Assembly: GCA_019285715.1 (NCBI GenBank)
Contig: CP079108.1
Coordinates: 2,557,001 to 2,621,000, forward strand
Direction of reading: 5' to 3'
Source: Sphingosinicellaceae bacterium
GTDB taxonomy: Bacteria > Pseudomonadota > Alphaproteobacteria > Sphingomonadales > Sphingomonadaceae
Length of the DNA stretch: 64,000 bases
Part shown: in pieces, positions 19,295 to 33,400 of the stretch
How positions within the stretch are numbered: position 1 is the stretch's first letter
How the letters are laid out: each line of letters starts with the position of its first letter
Translations under genes and position numbers: made by a program
Notes under the pieces: generated by a model
Told to the model about the DNA's origin: nothing
The model's database searches: none
The model's input: the letters and a program-made list of their open reading frames with translations, nothing else

Positions 19295-20281
19295 CTACGG
19301 ACTATCGGGCAGTAGCGCCAGCAGAGCGAAGCTCGCCAGCCAATGTTCCCCCATATAGTCGCCAGCGACGTGGGGCATCGCGGCGGCGAGGTGGCGCTCG
19401 GCGGCACCGTGGACGATATGCCCGAGCGGCAGCCCCCGCCCGAGCGCGCGCCAGCTCCACGCGCGGCTGAGATTGAGCCCGTCGAGGTGCGCGATCTTGC
19501 CGTCGCTGCGGTCGCTGACATGGGCGGGCTCGAACAGCACCGCCGGCTCGCCGTCGTTGAGGCGCGGCAGCAGTTCGGCGAACCACGGCTCGAATTCGCC
19601 GGGCGGGAGCAGTCGCTGCATGCAGTGCGCCTCGGTCAGCAGCGGCGACAGGAAGGCATCGCCGTCCGGTTCGTGCGGATCGGCGGCGCGGTCACGACCG
19701 TACCAGTCGCGCGCCTTCGCGGACAATGCGAGGGCAAGATCGGCGTGATACTCGGACGCCCAGGCATGGGCGTGGATCAGCGCGAACGCGGTGTTGCCGT
19801 GCGCACCGCTGCGGATCGGGTAAGTGGCGCGCGGTAGCCAGTCGGCGAACCGAACCGCAAACGCCGCTGCCAGCGGGTCGAGCGCGCGGGCCCACGGCTG
19901 GTGATGGCGCGCCGCCTCGGCATGGAGGGTCAGCAGCCAGGCCCAGCCATAGGGCCGCTCGAACCCCGCCGCGCCGGGTCGCGCCAGATACGTTAGCTCG
20001 CCCTCGATGTTCTCTCGGGTGAAGGTCGCGATGGCGAGGTCGCGGACGCGCGCCGCCTCCGGCAGGCCGGGGTACAACCGCGCCAGCGTCAGCAGGGTCC
20101 ACCAGCCGTGGACGCAGCTGTGCCAGTCGAAGCTACCGAAAAACACCGGGTGGAGGTCGCGTGGCGTGCGCGCATCGCCATCCTCGGCGAGCACGTGGTC
20201 GAGCTTGTGCGGGTACTCGCGCGCGACGTGGCCGAGCGCGATGCGCATGAAGCGCGCCGCCATTACCGAAGTCAGCTTCAC
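19295..20281 (-). CDS. DUF2891 protein of the 5-oxoproline locus
   Basis: A 328-residue soluble protein of the DUF2891 family, probably an alpha/alpha-barrel enzyme. Family-type segments are HPVFFGSFDWHSCVHGWW, ERPYGWAWLLTLHAEA, YPIRSGAHGNTAFAL, and LSPLLTEAHCMQRLLP, rich in His, Trp and acidic residues. The preferred start is GTG 20281, whose codon overlaps the DUF979 stop as GTGA. ATG 20263 is the alternative. Coupling to the DUF969/DUF979 transporter pair suggests a role in 5-oxoproline use, but no activity is established from sequence. Confidence 0.85.
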   Translation of the reverse strand: MKLTSVMAARFMRIALGHVAREYPHKLDHVLAEDGDARTPRDLHPVFFGSFDWHSCVHGWWTLLTLARLYPGLPEAARVRDLAIATFTRENIEGELTYLARPGAAGFERPYGWAWLLTLHAEAARHHQPWARALDPLAAAFAVRFADWLPRATYPIRSGAHGNTAFALIHAHAWASEYHADLALALSAKARDWYGRDRAADPHEPDGDAFLSPLLTEAHCMQRLLPPGEFEPWFAELLPRLNDGEPAVLFEPAHVSDRSDGKIAHLDGLNLSRAWSWRALGRGLPLGHIVHGAAERHLAAAMPHVAGDYMGEHWLASFALLALLPDSP

Positions 20282-21198
20282 CGGAACGCCAGGAAGTACA
20301 TCAGCGCGGTGTTGACCACGAGCAGCGGCAGCGCGGTCGGAGCCTGCGCCCGGATCACCCCCATGCGGTCGTCGAGGTCGAGCAAGGTCGCGGGCACGAT
20401 GTTGTAGTTCGCCGCCATCGGCGTCAGCAGCGTGCCGCAAAATCCCGACAGCATGCCGATGGCACAGATCACCGCCGGGTCGCCGTGCTGCTGGTGGATC
20501 AGCAACGGCAGTGCGACCGCCGCGGTCATCACCGGGAATGCCGCGAAGGCGTTGCCCATGATCATCGTGAACAACGCCATGCCGCCGGTGTAGGCGAGGA
20601 CAGCGGCCAGCCGACTGGCATCGGGGATGACCGCGCTCGCGCCCTGCCCGACCAGCGCGCCTACGCCCGCGACGGCGAATACCGCACCGAGGCTGGCAAG
20701 CAACTGCGGCAGCACGCACGCCCAGCCGACCGCGTCGATCAGCCGGCGGCCTTCCTGCAGCGGCGCGAGCAGCGGCGGCCGCAGCCACGCCCCGATTGCG
20801 ACAAGGGCGATCATCACTCCCGCGGCGAGCGCGATCAGGGTCACCTGCTTGGGGTCGACGAGGCCTGAATCCTTGAGCAACAGCGTCCCGAGCAGGGCCG
20901 CGGCGGGGACGATCAGCGCGGGCAGGAACAACCGGTTACCGAGGCGCGCGGCGGTAGCGGTGCGTTCGGCAGGCGTGGTCGTCGCCGGGTCGCTGCGCCT
21001 GAGCCCGCCGCCCAGGCCGACCAGGCCAAGCACCAACACGCCATTGCCCGCATCGCCGAGGCGGTCGCCCGCGAGGAAGCTCAGCGCGATCAGCCCGTGG
21101 AAGCCGGCATTGAGGGGCCGCTTGTCGAACAGGCCGAGGACCGCGAACGCCGCGAACATCAGGCCCGCAAGAATGTAGGCGAAGGTCAGCGTGATCAT
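20278..21198 (-). CDS. 5-oxoproline transporter subunit, DUF979 family
   Basis: A 306-residue integral membrane protein with about 9 hydrophobic helices. DUF979 proteins pair with DUF969 proteins and are associated by gene context with uptake of 5-oxoproline (pyroglutamate). Visible conserved-looking stretches are MIMGNAFAAFPVMTAAVALP and GFCGTLLTPMAANYNIVPA. ATG 21198 overlaps the DUF969 stop as ATGA; the open frame upstream of it lies inside that gene. Its own stop overlaps the DUF2891 start. A 5-oxoprolinase lies 1.2 kb upstream, supporting the substrate. Confidence 0.9.
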   Translation of the reverse strand: MITLTFAYILAGLMFAAFAVLGLFDKRPLNAGFHGLIALSFLAGDRLGDAGNGVLVLGLVGLGGGLRRSDPATTTPAERTATAARLGNRLFLPALIVPAAALLGTLLLKDSGLVDPKQVTLIALAAGVMIALVAIGAWLRPPLLAPLQEGRRLIDAVGWACVLPQLLASLGAVFAVAGVGALVGQGASAVIPDASRLAAVLAYTGGMALFTMIMGNAFAAFPVMTAAVALPLLIHQQHGDPAVICAIGMLSGFCGTLLTPMAANYNIVPATLLDLDDRMGVIRAQAPTALPLLVVNTALMYFLAFR

Positions 21199-21863
21199 GC
21201 GGCAGCAGCCCGACGCCGCAGCGTCCGATCCAGCCACAGCAGCCGCCCGCCGTGGATCAGCAGCGCCGCCACCGCCGTCGGGATCGCCCACACCGACAAC
21301 GCCAGCGGGGCGAGCACGATGCCGTTCGCCTCGAGGAAGGCCTTGATCAGCAGGATCGAGGCGATGGCGAGGAAGATGTCCTCACCGAAGAAGACCCCGA
21401 TGTTGTCGGTCGCCGCCGCCAGCGCCTTGATACGCTGCCGCCCGGGCTCGTCGCTGACGCCCTGTTGCGCCGCCGCCGCCTCCGCCATCGGAGCGACCAG
21501 CGGACGGACGGTCTGCGCATGGCCGGCGATCGCGATCAGGCCGAGTGCCGCGGTGATCTGCCGGAACACCATGTAGACCAGCAGCAGCCGACCCACCGTG
21601 GCGCCGCGGATGCCCTCGATCAGGGTTCGCGCCCGCTCCTGCAGCCCGGACCGCTCGAGCAGCCCGATCACTGGCAGCACGACCCACACGAGGGTGACGT
21701 AGCGGTTGTCGTTGAACGCCTTGCCGAAGGCGGCCAGCACCGCCAACGGCGACATCCCCGCCCCGAGCCCGCTCGCCGCCGCCGCCAGCGCAACCACCAG
21801 CAAAGGGTTCGCCCGTAGCGCGAAGCCCGCGACAATCACCGCAATGCCCGACAACGCCAGCAA
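21195..21863 (-). CDS. 5-oxoproline transporter subunit, DUF969 family
   Basis: A 222-residue membrane protein, about 5-6 helices, of the DUF969 family, the partner of DUF979. Characteristic stretches are FNDNRYVTLVWVVLPVIGLL, ATVGRLLLVYMVFRQITAALG, and AATDNIGVFFGEDIFLAIAS. The first in-frame start that keeps the N-terminal helix is TTG 21863. A 108-bp spacer separates it from the divergent secreted-protein gene, where the promoter should lie. First gene of the DUF969-DUF979-DUF2891 run. Confidence 0.88.
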   Translation of the reverse strand: MLALSGIAVIVAGFALRANPLLVVALAAAASGLGAGMSPLAVLAAFGKAFNDNRYVTLVWVVLPVIGLLERSGLQERARTLIEGIRGATVGRLLLVYMVFRQITAALGLIAIAGHAQTVRPLVAPMAEAAAAQQGVSDEPGRQRIKALAAATDNIGVFFGEDIFLAIASILLIKAFLEANGIVLAPLALSVWAIPTAVAALLIHGGRLLWLDRTLRRRAAAA

Positions 21864-21971
21864 ACTCGAACCCCTGAACTGCCCTCCGCTCGACCATACA
21901 GCGCGCGTTCAGCGCGACAACTGCGGGATGTGGGCGTACCGACACGTACAGTGCGGATTGGAGTTACGGCG

Positions 21972-22388
21972 ATGAGATTGACGACCCTGGCCTCTGCCGT
22001 CGCCCTGATCGTTTCGACCGGGATTACCGCGACCAGCGCCACCGCGGCCGCCGAAGCCCCCCGCCGAACGACGACCACGACGGTCTATGGCGACGACGCG
22101 TGCCCCACGGCGACCAACGGCGACATCATCGTCTGCGGCCGCCTGCCCGAAGACGAGCGCTACCGCATCCCCAAAAAAATTCGCGAAGCCCAGGCCAAGA
22201 AGAAGGAGCGCGTCGAGCAGAACTGGGCGAGCCGCAACGCCACCCTCGACGACCTCGCACGCGCCGAACGTCCGAACAGCTGCTCCGTCGTCGGCCTCGG
22301 TGGCCAGACCGGCTGCAGCGAGGCGATGCTCAGGCAGTGGGCGGATGAACGCCGCGCCGAGGGCAAGCAAGTGGGGATACCGTTCTAG
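21972..22388 (+). CDS. secreted small protein with paired cysteines
   Basis: A 138-residue exported protein: signal peptide (MRLTTLASAVALIVSTGITATSATA), then DDACPTATNGDIIVCGRLPEDERYRIPKKIR, a pattern I associate with uncharacterised sphingomonad proteins, and SCSVVGLGGQTGC near the C-terminus. The four cysteines could make two disulfides. It is inserted on the opposite strand between the transporter genes and the 5-oxoprolinase gene. Its TAG stop shares three bases with the convergent 5-oxoprolinase TAG (palindrome CTAG, 22385-22388). Confidence 0.75.
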   Translation: MRLTTLASAVALIVSTGITATSATAAAEAPRRTTTTTVYGDDACPTATNGDIIVCGRLPEDERYRIPKKIREAQAKKKERVEQNWASRNATLDDLARAERPNSCSVVGLGGQTGCSEAMLRQWADERRAEGKQVGIPF

Positions 22389-25300
22389 GGCCTGCCGTAG
22401 CCGCCCCCGCCCGGCGTCTCGATCACGAACACATCCCTCGCCGCGAGTTCGACCGTCGCGGTCGCCCCAAGCTCTTCGACCACCCCGCCCACGCGCTCGA
22501 CCCGGTTCCGGCCCGGCGCGCCGTCCGCGCCGCCCGCCAGCCCGAACGGCGGCACCAGCCGGCGGTTCGACAGGATACCCGCGGTCAGCGGCTCAAGCGC
22601 GCGGACGTGGCGGACGACGCCGTCGCCGCCCTGGCGCGCCCCTGCCCCGCCCGACCCGGCGCGCACGGCGAAGCTCTCGACGCGAACGGGGAACCGGGCC
22701 TCGAGCACTTCGGGATCGGTCAGGCGGCTGTTGGTCATATGGGTCTGCACCGCGCTCGCTCCGTCGAAGCCCGGGCCCGCCCCGGCACCGCCCGCGACGG
22801 TCTCGTAATACTGGCGCGTAGCATCGCCAAAGGTGAAGTTGTTCATCGTGCCCTGGCTCGCGGCGCAGGCCCCGAGCGCGCCGAACAGACCGTCGGTGAC
22901 GACCTGGCTGGTTTCGACATTGCCCGCGACCACCGCTGCGTCGCGACCCGGGCTGAGCATCGAGCCTTCGGGGATGATCAATGTCACCGGCCTCAGGCAG
23001 CCGTCGTTCAAGGGGATGTCGTCGCCGACGAGGCAGCGGAAAGCATAGAGCACCGCCGCCCGTGTCACCGAGCGCGGCGCGTTGAAATTGTCGTCGCGCT
23101 GGCCGGACGTGCCGGTGAAGTCGACCGTCGCGGCACGCGTCTCGCGGTCGATGCGGACCGCGACCCGGACGACCGCCCCATTGTCCATCGGGTAGGCGAA
23201 GTCGCCGTCGTCGAGCCGGTCGATGACGCGGCGAACGGCGGCTTCGGCGTTGTCGAGGACATGCGCCATGTACGCATCGATCGTCGCGCGGCCATGCTCG
23301 GCGACGGCGGCGGCGAGCTCAGCGGCACCGCGCGCACACGCCGCCACCTGCGCCTTCAGGTCGCCGATGTTCTGGTCAGGATTGCGTGCCGGGTGGGAGC
23401 CTTCGCCAAGGCGGGCGCGAATATCCGCCTCGCGGAACACGCCACAGTCGACCAGCCGGACGGTGTCGAACAGCACGCCCTCGTCGGCGAGGCAGCGGCT
23501 GCCCGGCGGCATCGAGCCCGGCGTGATGCCGCCGACGTCGGCATGGTGGCCGCGTGCCGCGACGAACCACGCCGGACTAGTTTCATCGCCATCGAACACC
23601 GGCATGACAACAGTAATATCAGGTAGATGCGTGCCACCGTTGAAGGGGGCATTGAGCATCCATACGTCGCCGCGCCGAAGGGTGCCGGCACCGTCGACGA
23701 CGGCGCGGATGCTGTCGCCCATCGAACCGAGATGGACCGGCATGTGCGGCGCGTTGGCGATCAACTGACCACGCGCATCGAATAGCGCGCACGAGAAATC
23801 GAGGCGTTCCTTGATGTTCACCGAGTAAGCCGTGGTCTGAAGCGCTACCCCCATCTCCTCTGCCAAGCCCATGAAACGGTTAGCGAACAGCTCGAGGCGA
23901 ATAGGGTCGACGACCGCGTCTGCAGAAACGGCCGGCGCGACACCTTGGCCCAGGGACAGCACGAGGTTGCCGAGCGAATCGACCTCGACCCGCCAGCCCG
24001 GCTCGACGACGGTGGTGCCGCTCGCGTCAACGATGATTGCCGGTCCGCTGGCGACAAACCTAGCGGGCAGCGAGGCGCGGTCGAACACCGGGCCGAAACT
24101 CGCCTGCCCGAGGATGCGGGGCGGACCTTCGGGCACGTCGAGCGTGGCCGCCGACCCCAGTGTCTCGCCCACCGCCTCGACGGTCAGTGTTTCGATCACC
24201 AGGCCAGCCTCGGCGACGAAGCTGAAGCGCGCGCGGTGGGCGTCAGCGAAGGCCACTCGCATCGCCTCAGGAAGTCCGAGCGGCACCTCGATTGCGCTGT
24301 CCGTGCCAGCGTACTTGATCCCGGCGCGTGCCTCGATCCGGACGGCACGCAGGGGCACGCCTTGTGCATCAAGCTCGGCACGCGCGACTTCCTCCAGCCG
24401 TTCAACGACGGCGTCCAACCCATTGCAATCAAGCACTGCCTCGATGCTCGCGACCCGCACCGCGCGCACTGCGGCTGCGCCGATCCCGTACGCCGACAGG
24501 ACGCCGGCGAGCGGGTGGATCAGGATGCGGGTCATGCCGAGCGCCGCCGCGACCCGGCAGGCGTGCTGTCCGCCCGCACCACCGAAGCAGGCGAGGACGT
24601 GGGTCGCGATGTCGTGCCCCCTGGCGACCGAGATGCGGCGGATCGCACGCGCCATGTGCTCGACGGCGATGGCGAGAAAGCCCTCCGCCAGTGCCTCGGG
24701 AGCGAGGCCGGTGCTCGCCGCGAGCATGTCGAACCCGGTGCGAACCGCAGCGACGTCGAGCGGCTGGCGACCGTCGGACCCGAACAGTGCCGGGAAATAA
24801 TCAGGGCTGAGCCGCCCCAGCAGGACGTTGCAGTCAGTGACCGTCAGCGGCCCGCCGTTGCCATAGGCCGCCGGTCCCGGCACCGCGCCCGCCGACTCCG
24901 GGCCGACGCGCAGGCGCTCGCCATCCAAGCAGCAGATCGAGCCGCCGCCGGCTGCCACCGTGTGGATCGCCAGCATCGGGGCGCGCAGGCGGACGCCCGC
25001 CACCTCGGTCTCATGGGTGCGCTCGAAGTGCCCGGAGTAGTGCGAGACATCGGTCGAGGTGCCGCCCATGTCGAAGCCGATCAGCCGGTCGTAGCCCGCG
25101 GCGCGCCCGGTCTCGACCATGCCGATGATACCGCCAGCCGGTCCCGACAGGACGGCGTCCTTGCCGCGAAAGCCCGCGGCTCCGGTCAGCCCGCCGTTCG
25201 ACTGCATGAACAGCAACGGCACATCGCCGAGTTCGCGCGCAACGCCCTCGACGTAGCGGCGCAGCACCGGCGACAAATAGGCGTCGGCGACGGCAGTGTC

Positions 25301-25930
25301 CCCACGCGGCACGAGCTTGACCAGCGGCGCGACCTCGTGGCTGACCGAGACTTGGGTGAACCCCGCCTCGCGCGCCAGTTCGGCCAATTGCGCCTCGTGT
25401 CCGGTGAAGCGCCACCCGTGCATCAGGACGATGGCGACGGCCTCGCAACCGGCGGCGCGGGCGGCGCGCAGCCCTGCCAATGCGGCGGCCTCGTCGAGGG
25501 AGCGGACGACCTCACCGCCCTCACCCATCCGCTCGTCGATCTCGACGACATGCTCGTACAGCGGCGTGGGCAACCGGATATCGAGGTCGAACAGCCGGGG
25601 CCGGGCCTGGTGTCCGATCCGCAGAGCGTCGCCGAAGCCGCGGGTGATCGCCAGCGCGGTCGGCGCGCCTTGCCGCTCGAGCAGCGCATTGGTCGCGACC
25701 GTCGTGCCCATCCGCACGCCCGCAACGAGGCCGGGCGGCAGCGGGGCACCTTCGGCGAGGCCGAGGACAGCACGGATGCCCGCCACCGCGGCGTCCCCCG
25801 CACCGCCCGGCGAATTCGACAGCAATTTGTGGGTGACCAGGCGTCCGTCAGGGCGGCGCGCGACGATGTCGGTAAAGGTGCCGCCGCGGTCGATCCAGAA
25901 CTCCCAGCCGGTCGCAAGCGTGTCAGGCAT
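22385..25930 (-). CDS. 5-oxoprolinase (HyuA-HyuB fusion)
   Basis: ATP-dependent opening of 5-oxo-L-proline to L-glutamate by a single 1181-residue chain. The HyuA-type half begins FWIDRGGTFTDIVARRPDGR and holds the second phosphate motif IGFDMGGTSTDVS and ACFGGAGGQHAC. The HyuB-type half starts near DPIRLELFANRFMGLAEEMG and has NIKERLDFSCALFD, NDGCLRPVTLIIPEGSML and NVETSQVVTDGL. Ends in the GGGGYG-type tail. Length matches eukaryotic-type OplAH. ATG 25942 would add four residues. With the DUF969/DUF979 transporter nearby, import and hydrolysis of pyroglutamate is the coherent reading. Confidence 0.94.
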   Translation of the reverse strand: MPDTLATGWEFWIDRGGTFTDIVARRPDGRLVTHKLLSNSPGGAGDAAVAGIRAVLGLAEGAPLPPGLVAGVRMGTTVATNALLERQGAPTALAITRGFGDALRIGHQARPRLFDLDIRLPTPLYEHVVEIDERMGEGGEVVRSLDEAAALAGLRAARAAGCEAVAIVLMHGWRFTGHEAQLAELAREAGFTQVSVSHEVAPLVKLVPRGDTAVADAYLSPVLRRYVEGVARELGDVPLLFMQSNGGLTGAAGFRGKDAVLSGPAGGIIGMVETGRAAGYDRLIGFDMGGTSTDVSHYSGHFERTHETEVAGVRLRAPMLAIHTVAAGGGSICCLDGERLRVGPESAGAVPGPAAYGNGGPLTVTDCNVLLGRLSPDYFPALFGSDGRQPLDVAAVRTGFDMLAASTGLAPEALAEGFLAIAVEHMARAIRRISVARGHDIATHVLACFGGAGGQHACRVAAALGMTRILIHPLAGVLSAYGIGAAAVRAVRVASIEAVLDCNGLDAVVERLEEVARAELDAQGVPLRAVRIEARAGIKYAGTDSAIEVPLGLPEAMRVAFADAHRARFSFVAEAGLVIETLTVEAVGETLGSAATLDVPEGPPRILGQASFGPVFDRASLPARFVASGPAIIVDASGTTVVEPGWRVEVDSLGNLVLSLGQGVAPAVSADAVVDPIRLELFANRFMGLAEEMGVALQTTAYSVNIKERLDFSCALFDARGQLIANAPHMPVHLGSMGDSIRAVVDGAGTLRRGDVWMLNAPFNGGTHLPDITVVMPVFDGDETSPAWFVAARGHHADVGGITPGSMPPGSRCLADEGVLFDTVRLVDCGVFREADIRARLGEGSHPARNPDQNIGDLKAQVAACARGAAELAAAVAEHGRATIDAYMAHVLDNAEAAVRRVIDRLDDGDFAYPMDNGAVVRVAVRIDRETRAATVDFTGTSGQRDDNFNAPRSVTRAAVLYAFRCLVGDDIPLNDGCLRPVTLIIPEGSMLSPGRDAAVVAGNVETSQVVTDGLFGALGACAASQGTMNNFTFGDATRQYYETVAGGAGAGPGFDGASAVQTHMTNSRLTDPEVLEARFPVRVESFAVRAGSGGAGARQGGDGVVRHVRALEPLTAGILSNRRLVPPFGLAGGADGAPGRNRVERVGGVVEELGATATVELAARDVFVIETPGGGGYGRP

Positions 25931-26066
25931 GCGGCCGACCATGATTGCGGGGTTGCGGCTTGGCAAGCTTGGCCGGTAGGGCGGGCGGATATTATGTCTC
26001 CGGCAACCAAGCCGGGGTATCCAAGTTAGCTAGCACGTAGTCGCTCATTCAAAGCCTGGAGATTAG

Positions 26067-27316
26067 ATGGCCGACGACCGCGTATACGCTCCGCCGCGCC
26101 GCCGTGCCGTGTCGATCATTGCCGTCCTGCTCGCCATCGCGGGCGGCGTCGCCTTTATCTGGTGGCTCACCCACCGTGCGCCCGCCGACGGCGCTGGCGG
26201 CCCGGGCAGCGGTGGTGGCCCTGGCGGTGGACGCCGGCAGCCCTCCACGGTCGGCATCTTCAAGGTCGTCACCGCCGACGTGCCGCTGACCGTCGACGCG
26301 CTCGGCACGGTTACCCCGCCGGTCACCGCGACGGTGCGGACCCGCATCTCGGGCACGCTCGACAAGGTGCTGTTCACCGAAGGGCAGGAGGTTCGCGTCG
26401 GGCAGTTGCTCGCGCAGGTCGACCCCCGACCCTACAAGCTCGCCCTCACGCAGGCGCAGGGTAACCTGGCGCGCGACCAGGCGCAGGCGAAGTCGGCGCA
26501 GGTCGACCTCGACCGCTACAAGACGCTGCTCCAGCAGGATTCGATCGCGCGCCAGCAGGTGGATACCCAGGCGGCGCTGGTCGGCCAGCTGGCGGGTACG
26601 ATCGCCACCGACCGGGCCGCGGTCGGTACGGCGGAGCTCAACCTCGCCTACACCCGCGTCACCGCGCCGGTGTCGGGCCGGGTCGGGTTGCGGCAGGTCG
26701 ATGTCGGCAACTATGTGACGCCGGGCGACACCAACGGCGTCGTCATCCTGACCCAGGTCCACCCGATCGACGTCGTCTTCACCCTGCCTGAAGCGCAGCT
26801 TGCCCGGGTCGCGGCGGGCGCACGCAAGGGCGGGCTTCCGGTCGCAGCGCTCGACCGCGGCGGGCAGAACGTGCTCGCGCAGGGCCGGTTCGCGACCTTC
26901 GACAACCGCGTCGACACGACCACCGGCACGGTCAAGGCCAAGGCCCGCTTCACCAACACCGACAACGCCTTGTTCCCCAACCAGTTCGTCAACGTCCGCG
27001 TCACCTACGACGTTCTTCAGGGCGCGACCGTGGTTCCGACCACCGCGATCCGCAACGGGCCGCAGGGCAGCTTCGTCTATGTCGTCAAGGACCGCACCGC
27101 CGAGCTTCGTACGGTCAACGTCGGCCCGGCGATCGGCGACCGGGTCGCGGTCATGTCCGGGCTGAAGGTCGGCGAAACCGTTGTCACCGAAGGCGCCGAC
27201 CGCCTGACCGACGGCGGCAAGGTCGTGTTGCCCGGCGACAAGCCCGCGTTCGGTGCGGCTGGAGCCGGCAAGGGTGCCGCAGGTGCGGGTGGCCGACGGC
27301 ACCGCCGCAGCGCCGA

Positions 27317-27320
<4 letters not shown>
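26067..27320 (+). CDS. mdtA: RND efflux adaptor, MdtA-like
   Basis: Periplasmic membrane-fusion protein, 417 residues, bridging inner-membrane RND pump and outer-membrane channel. N-terminal anchor helix (SIIAVLLAIAGGVAFIWWLT), a Gly-rich linker, the lipoyl half-motifs (RTRISGTLDKVLFTEGQEVRVGQLLAQVDP and the later TAPVSGRVGLRQVDVGNYV), an alpha hairpin between them, and beta-barrel and membrane-proximal domains. GGAG precedes ATG 26067. First of a four-gene operon; the next ORF overlaps by GTGA. The divergent spacer to 5-oxoprolinase (about 136 bp) shows no clear operator. Confidence 0.93.
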
Positions 27321-30465
<3,145 letters not shown>

Positions 30466-30469
<4 letters not shown>

Positions 30470-33400
30470 ACATCTCCGCGCCCTTCGTCCGGCGGCCGAT
30501 CGGCACCATCCTGCTGACCATCGGCATCGTCATCGCGGGCGCGGCGGAGTTCTTCGCGCTGCCGATCTCGCCGCTGCCGCAGGTCGACTTCCCGACCGTC
30601 TCGGTCAGCGCCAGCCTGCCCGGCGCCAGCCCCGACACCATGGGCTCCAGCGTCGCGACGCCGCTCGAACGCCGCCTCGGCACCATCGCCGACGTTACCG
30701 AGATGACCTCGAACTCGGGCCTCGGCAGCGCCCGCATTACCCTGCAGTTCGCGCTCAACCGCGACATCGACGGCGCGGCGCGCGACGTGCAAGCGGCGAT
30801 CAATGCGTCGCGGGTCGACCTGCCGGCGACGCTGCGCTCGAACCCGACGTACCGGAAAGTGAACCCCGCCGACGCGCCGATCATGATCCTCGCGCTGACC
30901 TCGAAGACGCGTTCGCCGGGGCAGATCTACGATTCCGTCGCGACGGTGCTGTCGCAGCAGCTCCTCCAGGTCGAGGGCGTCGGCGATGTCGAGCTCGGCG
31001 GCGGCTCGCTCCCGGCGGTCCGCGTCGACGTCAATCCAGCGCAGCTCGCGTCCTACGGCATCGCGCTCGAGGACGTCCGCGCCGCGATCCAGGCCTCGAA
31101 CGCCAACCGTCCCAAGGGCGCGGTCGAGGGCAGCGGCGTCCGCCTGCAGATCTACACCAACGACCAGGGCATCACCGCCGCCGACTACCGCAGCCTGCCG
31201 ATCGCCTACCGCAACGGCGCGCCGGTCCGCCTCGACGACGTCGCCAGCGTCAACGATTCGGTCGAGGACACCCGCACCACCGGATTGTTCAACGGCCATC
31301 CGTCGGTCGTCGCGATCATCAGCCGCCAGCCGGGCGCCAACATCATCGCCACCGTCGACGCGGTGAAGGCGCAGCTGCCGATCCTGCGCGGCGCCCTGCC
31401 CGGCGACGTCCAGCTTCAGGTCGCCTCGGACCGTACCGTCACCATCCGTGCGTCGCTGCGCGAGGTCGAGGTAACGCTCCTCATCGCGACCCTGCTGGTC
31501 GTCGGCGTGGTCAGCGTTTTCCTAGGCTCGTGGCGCGCCACCGTCGTCCCTGCCGTCGCCGTCGTGGTCTCGATCGCGGGCACGCTGGGCGTGATGTGGC
31601 TGCTCGGCTTCAGCCTCAACAACCTCTCGCTGATGGCGCTGACCGTCGCCACCGGGTTCGTCGTCGACGACGCCATCGTCGTGCTGGAGAACATCAGCCG
31701 CTACGTCGAGCGCGGCATGAAGCCCTTCGAGGCGGCACTGCGCGGGGCCAGGGAAGTCGGCTTCACCGTCATCTCGATCTCGATCAGCCTGGTCGCGGTG
31801 TTCATCCCGTTGCTGTTCATGGGCGGTATAGTCGGGCGCCTGTTCCGCGAGTTCGCGATCACGCTTTCGGCCGCGGTGATGATCAGCCTCGTCATCTCGC
31901 TGACCGCGACACCGATGCTCGCGGCGCTGCTGCTCAAGCCCGGCGACCCCGATATCGAGCACCGCCCCGGCTGGTTCGGGCGGACCTTCACCCGCATCGA
32001 GAACCGCTACGCCCACGCCCTCGACTGGTCGCTCGACCACGTCGCGCTGGTCGTCCTGATCCTCGGCGCGACCCTGGCGTTCAATGTCTGGCTCTACGTC
32101 GCCATCCCCAAGGGCTTCTTCCCGCAGCAGGATACCGGCCAGCTCCAGGGCGGCCTGCGCACCGACCAGAGCATCAGTTTCCAGGCGATCCGCGGCAAGC
32201 TCAAGCAGATCGTCGACATCGTCCATCATGACCGTGCCGTCGATACCGTGGTCGGCTTCACCGGTGGCAGTCGGGCGGGCGGCGGCTTCATGCTGGTCCA
32301 GCTCAAGCCCCGGGACGGGCGCAAGGACGACAGCGCCGCCGTGATCAAGCGGCTGCGGCCGAAGCTGGCGCAAGTGACCGGGGCGTCGACCTTCCTGACC
32401 CCCGTGCAGGACGTCCGCATCGGTGGACGCCAGTCGAACTCCGCGTACCAGTACACGCTCAAGAGCGACGACACGGTGCTGCTCGCATCGACCGCCAAGC
32501 GCCTGACCGAGGCGCTGAAGGCCGAGCCGACCCTGACCGACATCGATGCCGACCAGCAGCAAAGCGGCGTCGAGGTCTTCGTCGACATCGACCACGACAA
32601 GGCGGGGCGGCTCGGCATCACCTCGCGCGACGTCGACAACGCGCTCTACAACGCCTTCGGCCAGCGCCAGGTCTCGACGATCTACCGCGCGCTCAACCAG
32701 TATCACGTCGTCATGGGCGTCGCCCCGGCCTTCGCCACCTCGCCTGAGTCGCTCAAGACCGTCTACGTCCCGTCGAAGCCCCAGACAGTGGCCACGGTCG
32801 TCGCCACGACCGCCCAGACCCTCGCCTCGACCGATGCATCGGCCGCCAACCCGCTCTCCGCGACCACGTCCGGCCAACCTCAGGCGGTGCCCGGCGGCAA
32901 CGCGGGCCAGGCCGGGTCCGCGTCGACCGGCAGCACGCTGAGCAACACCGCGACGACGATGGTGCCGTTGTCGGCGATCGCGAAATGGTCGCAGCGCCCG
33001 GCCGCGACGAGCGTCAATCACCAGGACGCCTCCCCCGCGACGACGATCAGCTTCAACCTCGCGCCCGGCGTCAGCCTCAGCGACGCCAAGGCCGCGATTC
33101 AGGCCGTCAGCAACCGGCTGCAGATCCCGGTCAGCGTCTCGGGCAGCTTCGCCGGCACCGCCAAGGTCTTCGAGGACTCGAACCGCACGACGCCGCTGCT
33201 CGTGCTCGCCGCGCTGGTCGTGATCTACATCGTGCTGGGCATGCTGTACGAAAGCCTGATCCACCCGCTGACCGTGCTATCCACCCTCCCCTCGGCGGGC
33301 GTCGGCGCGGTCATCGCGCTGATGCTTGCGGGCATGGAGTTCGACATCATCGCGCTGATCGGGATCATCCTGCTCATCGGCATCGTAAAGAAGAACGCCA

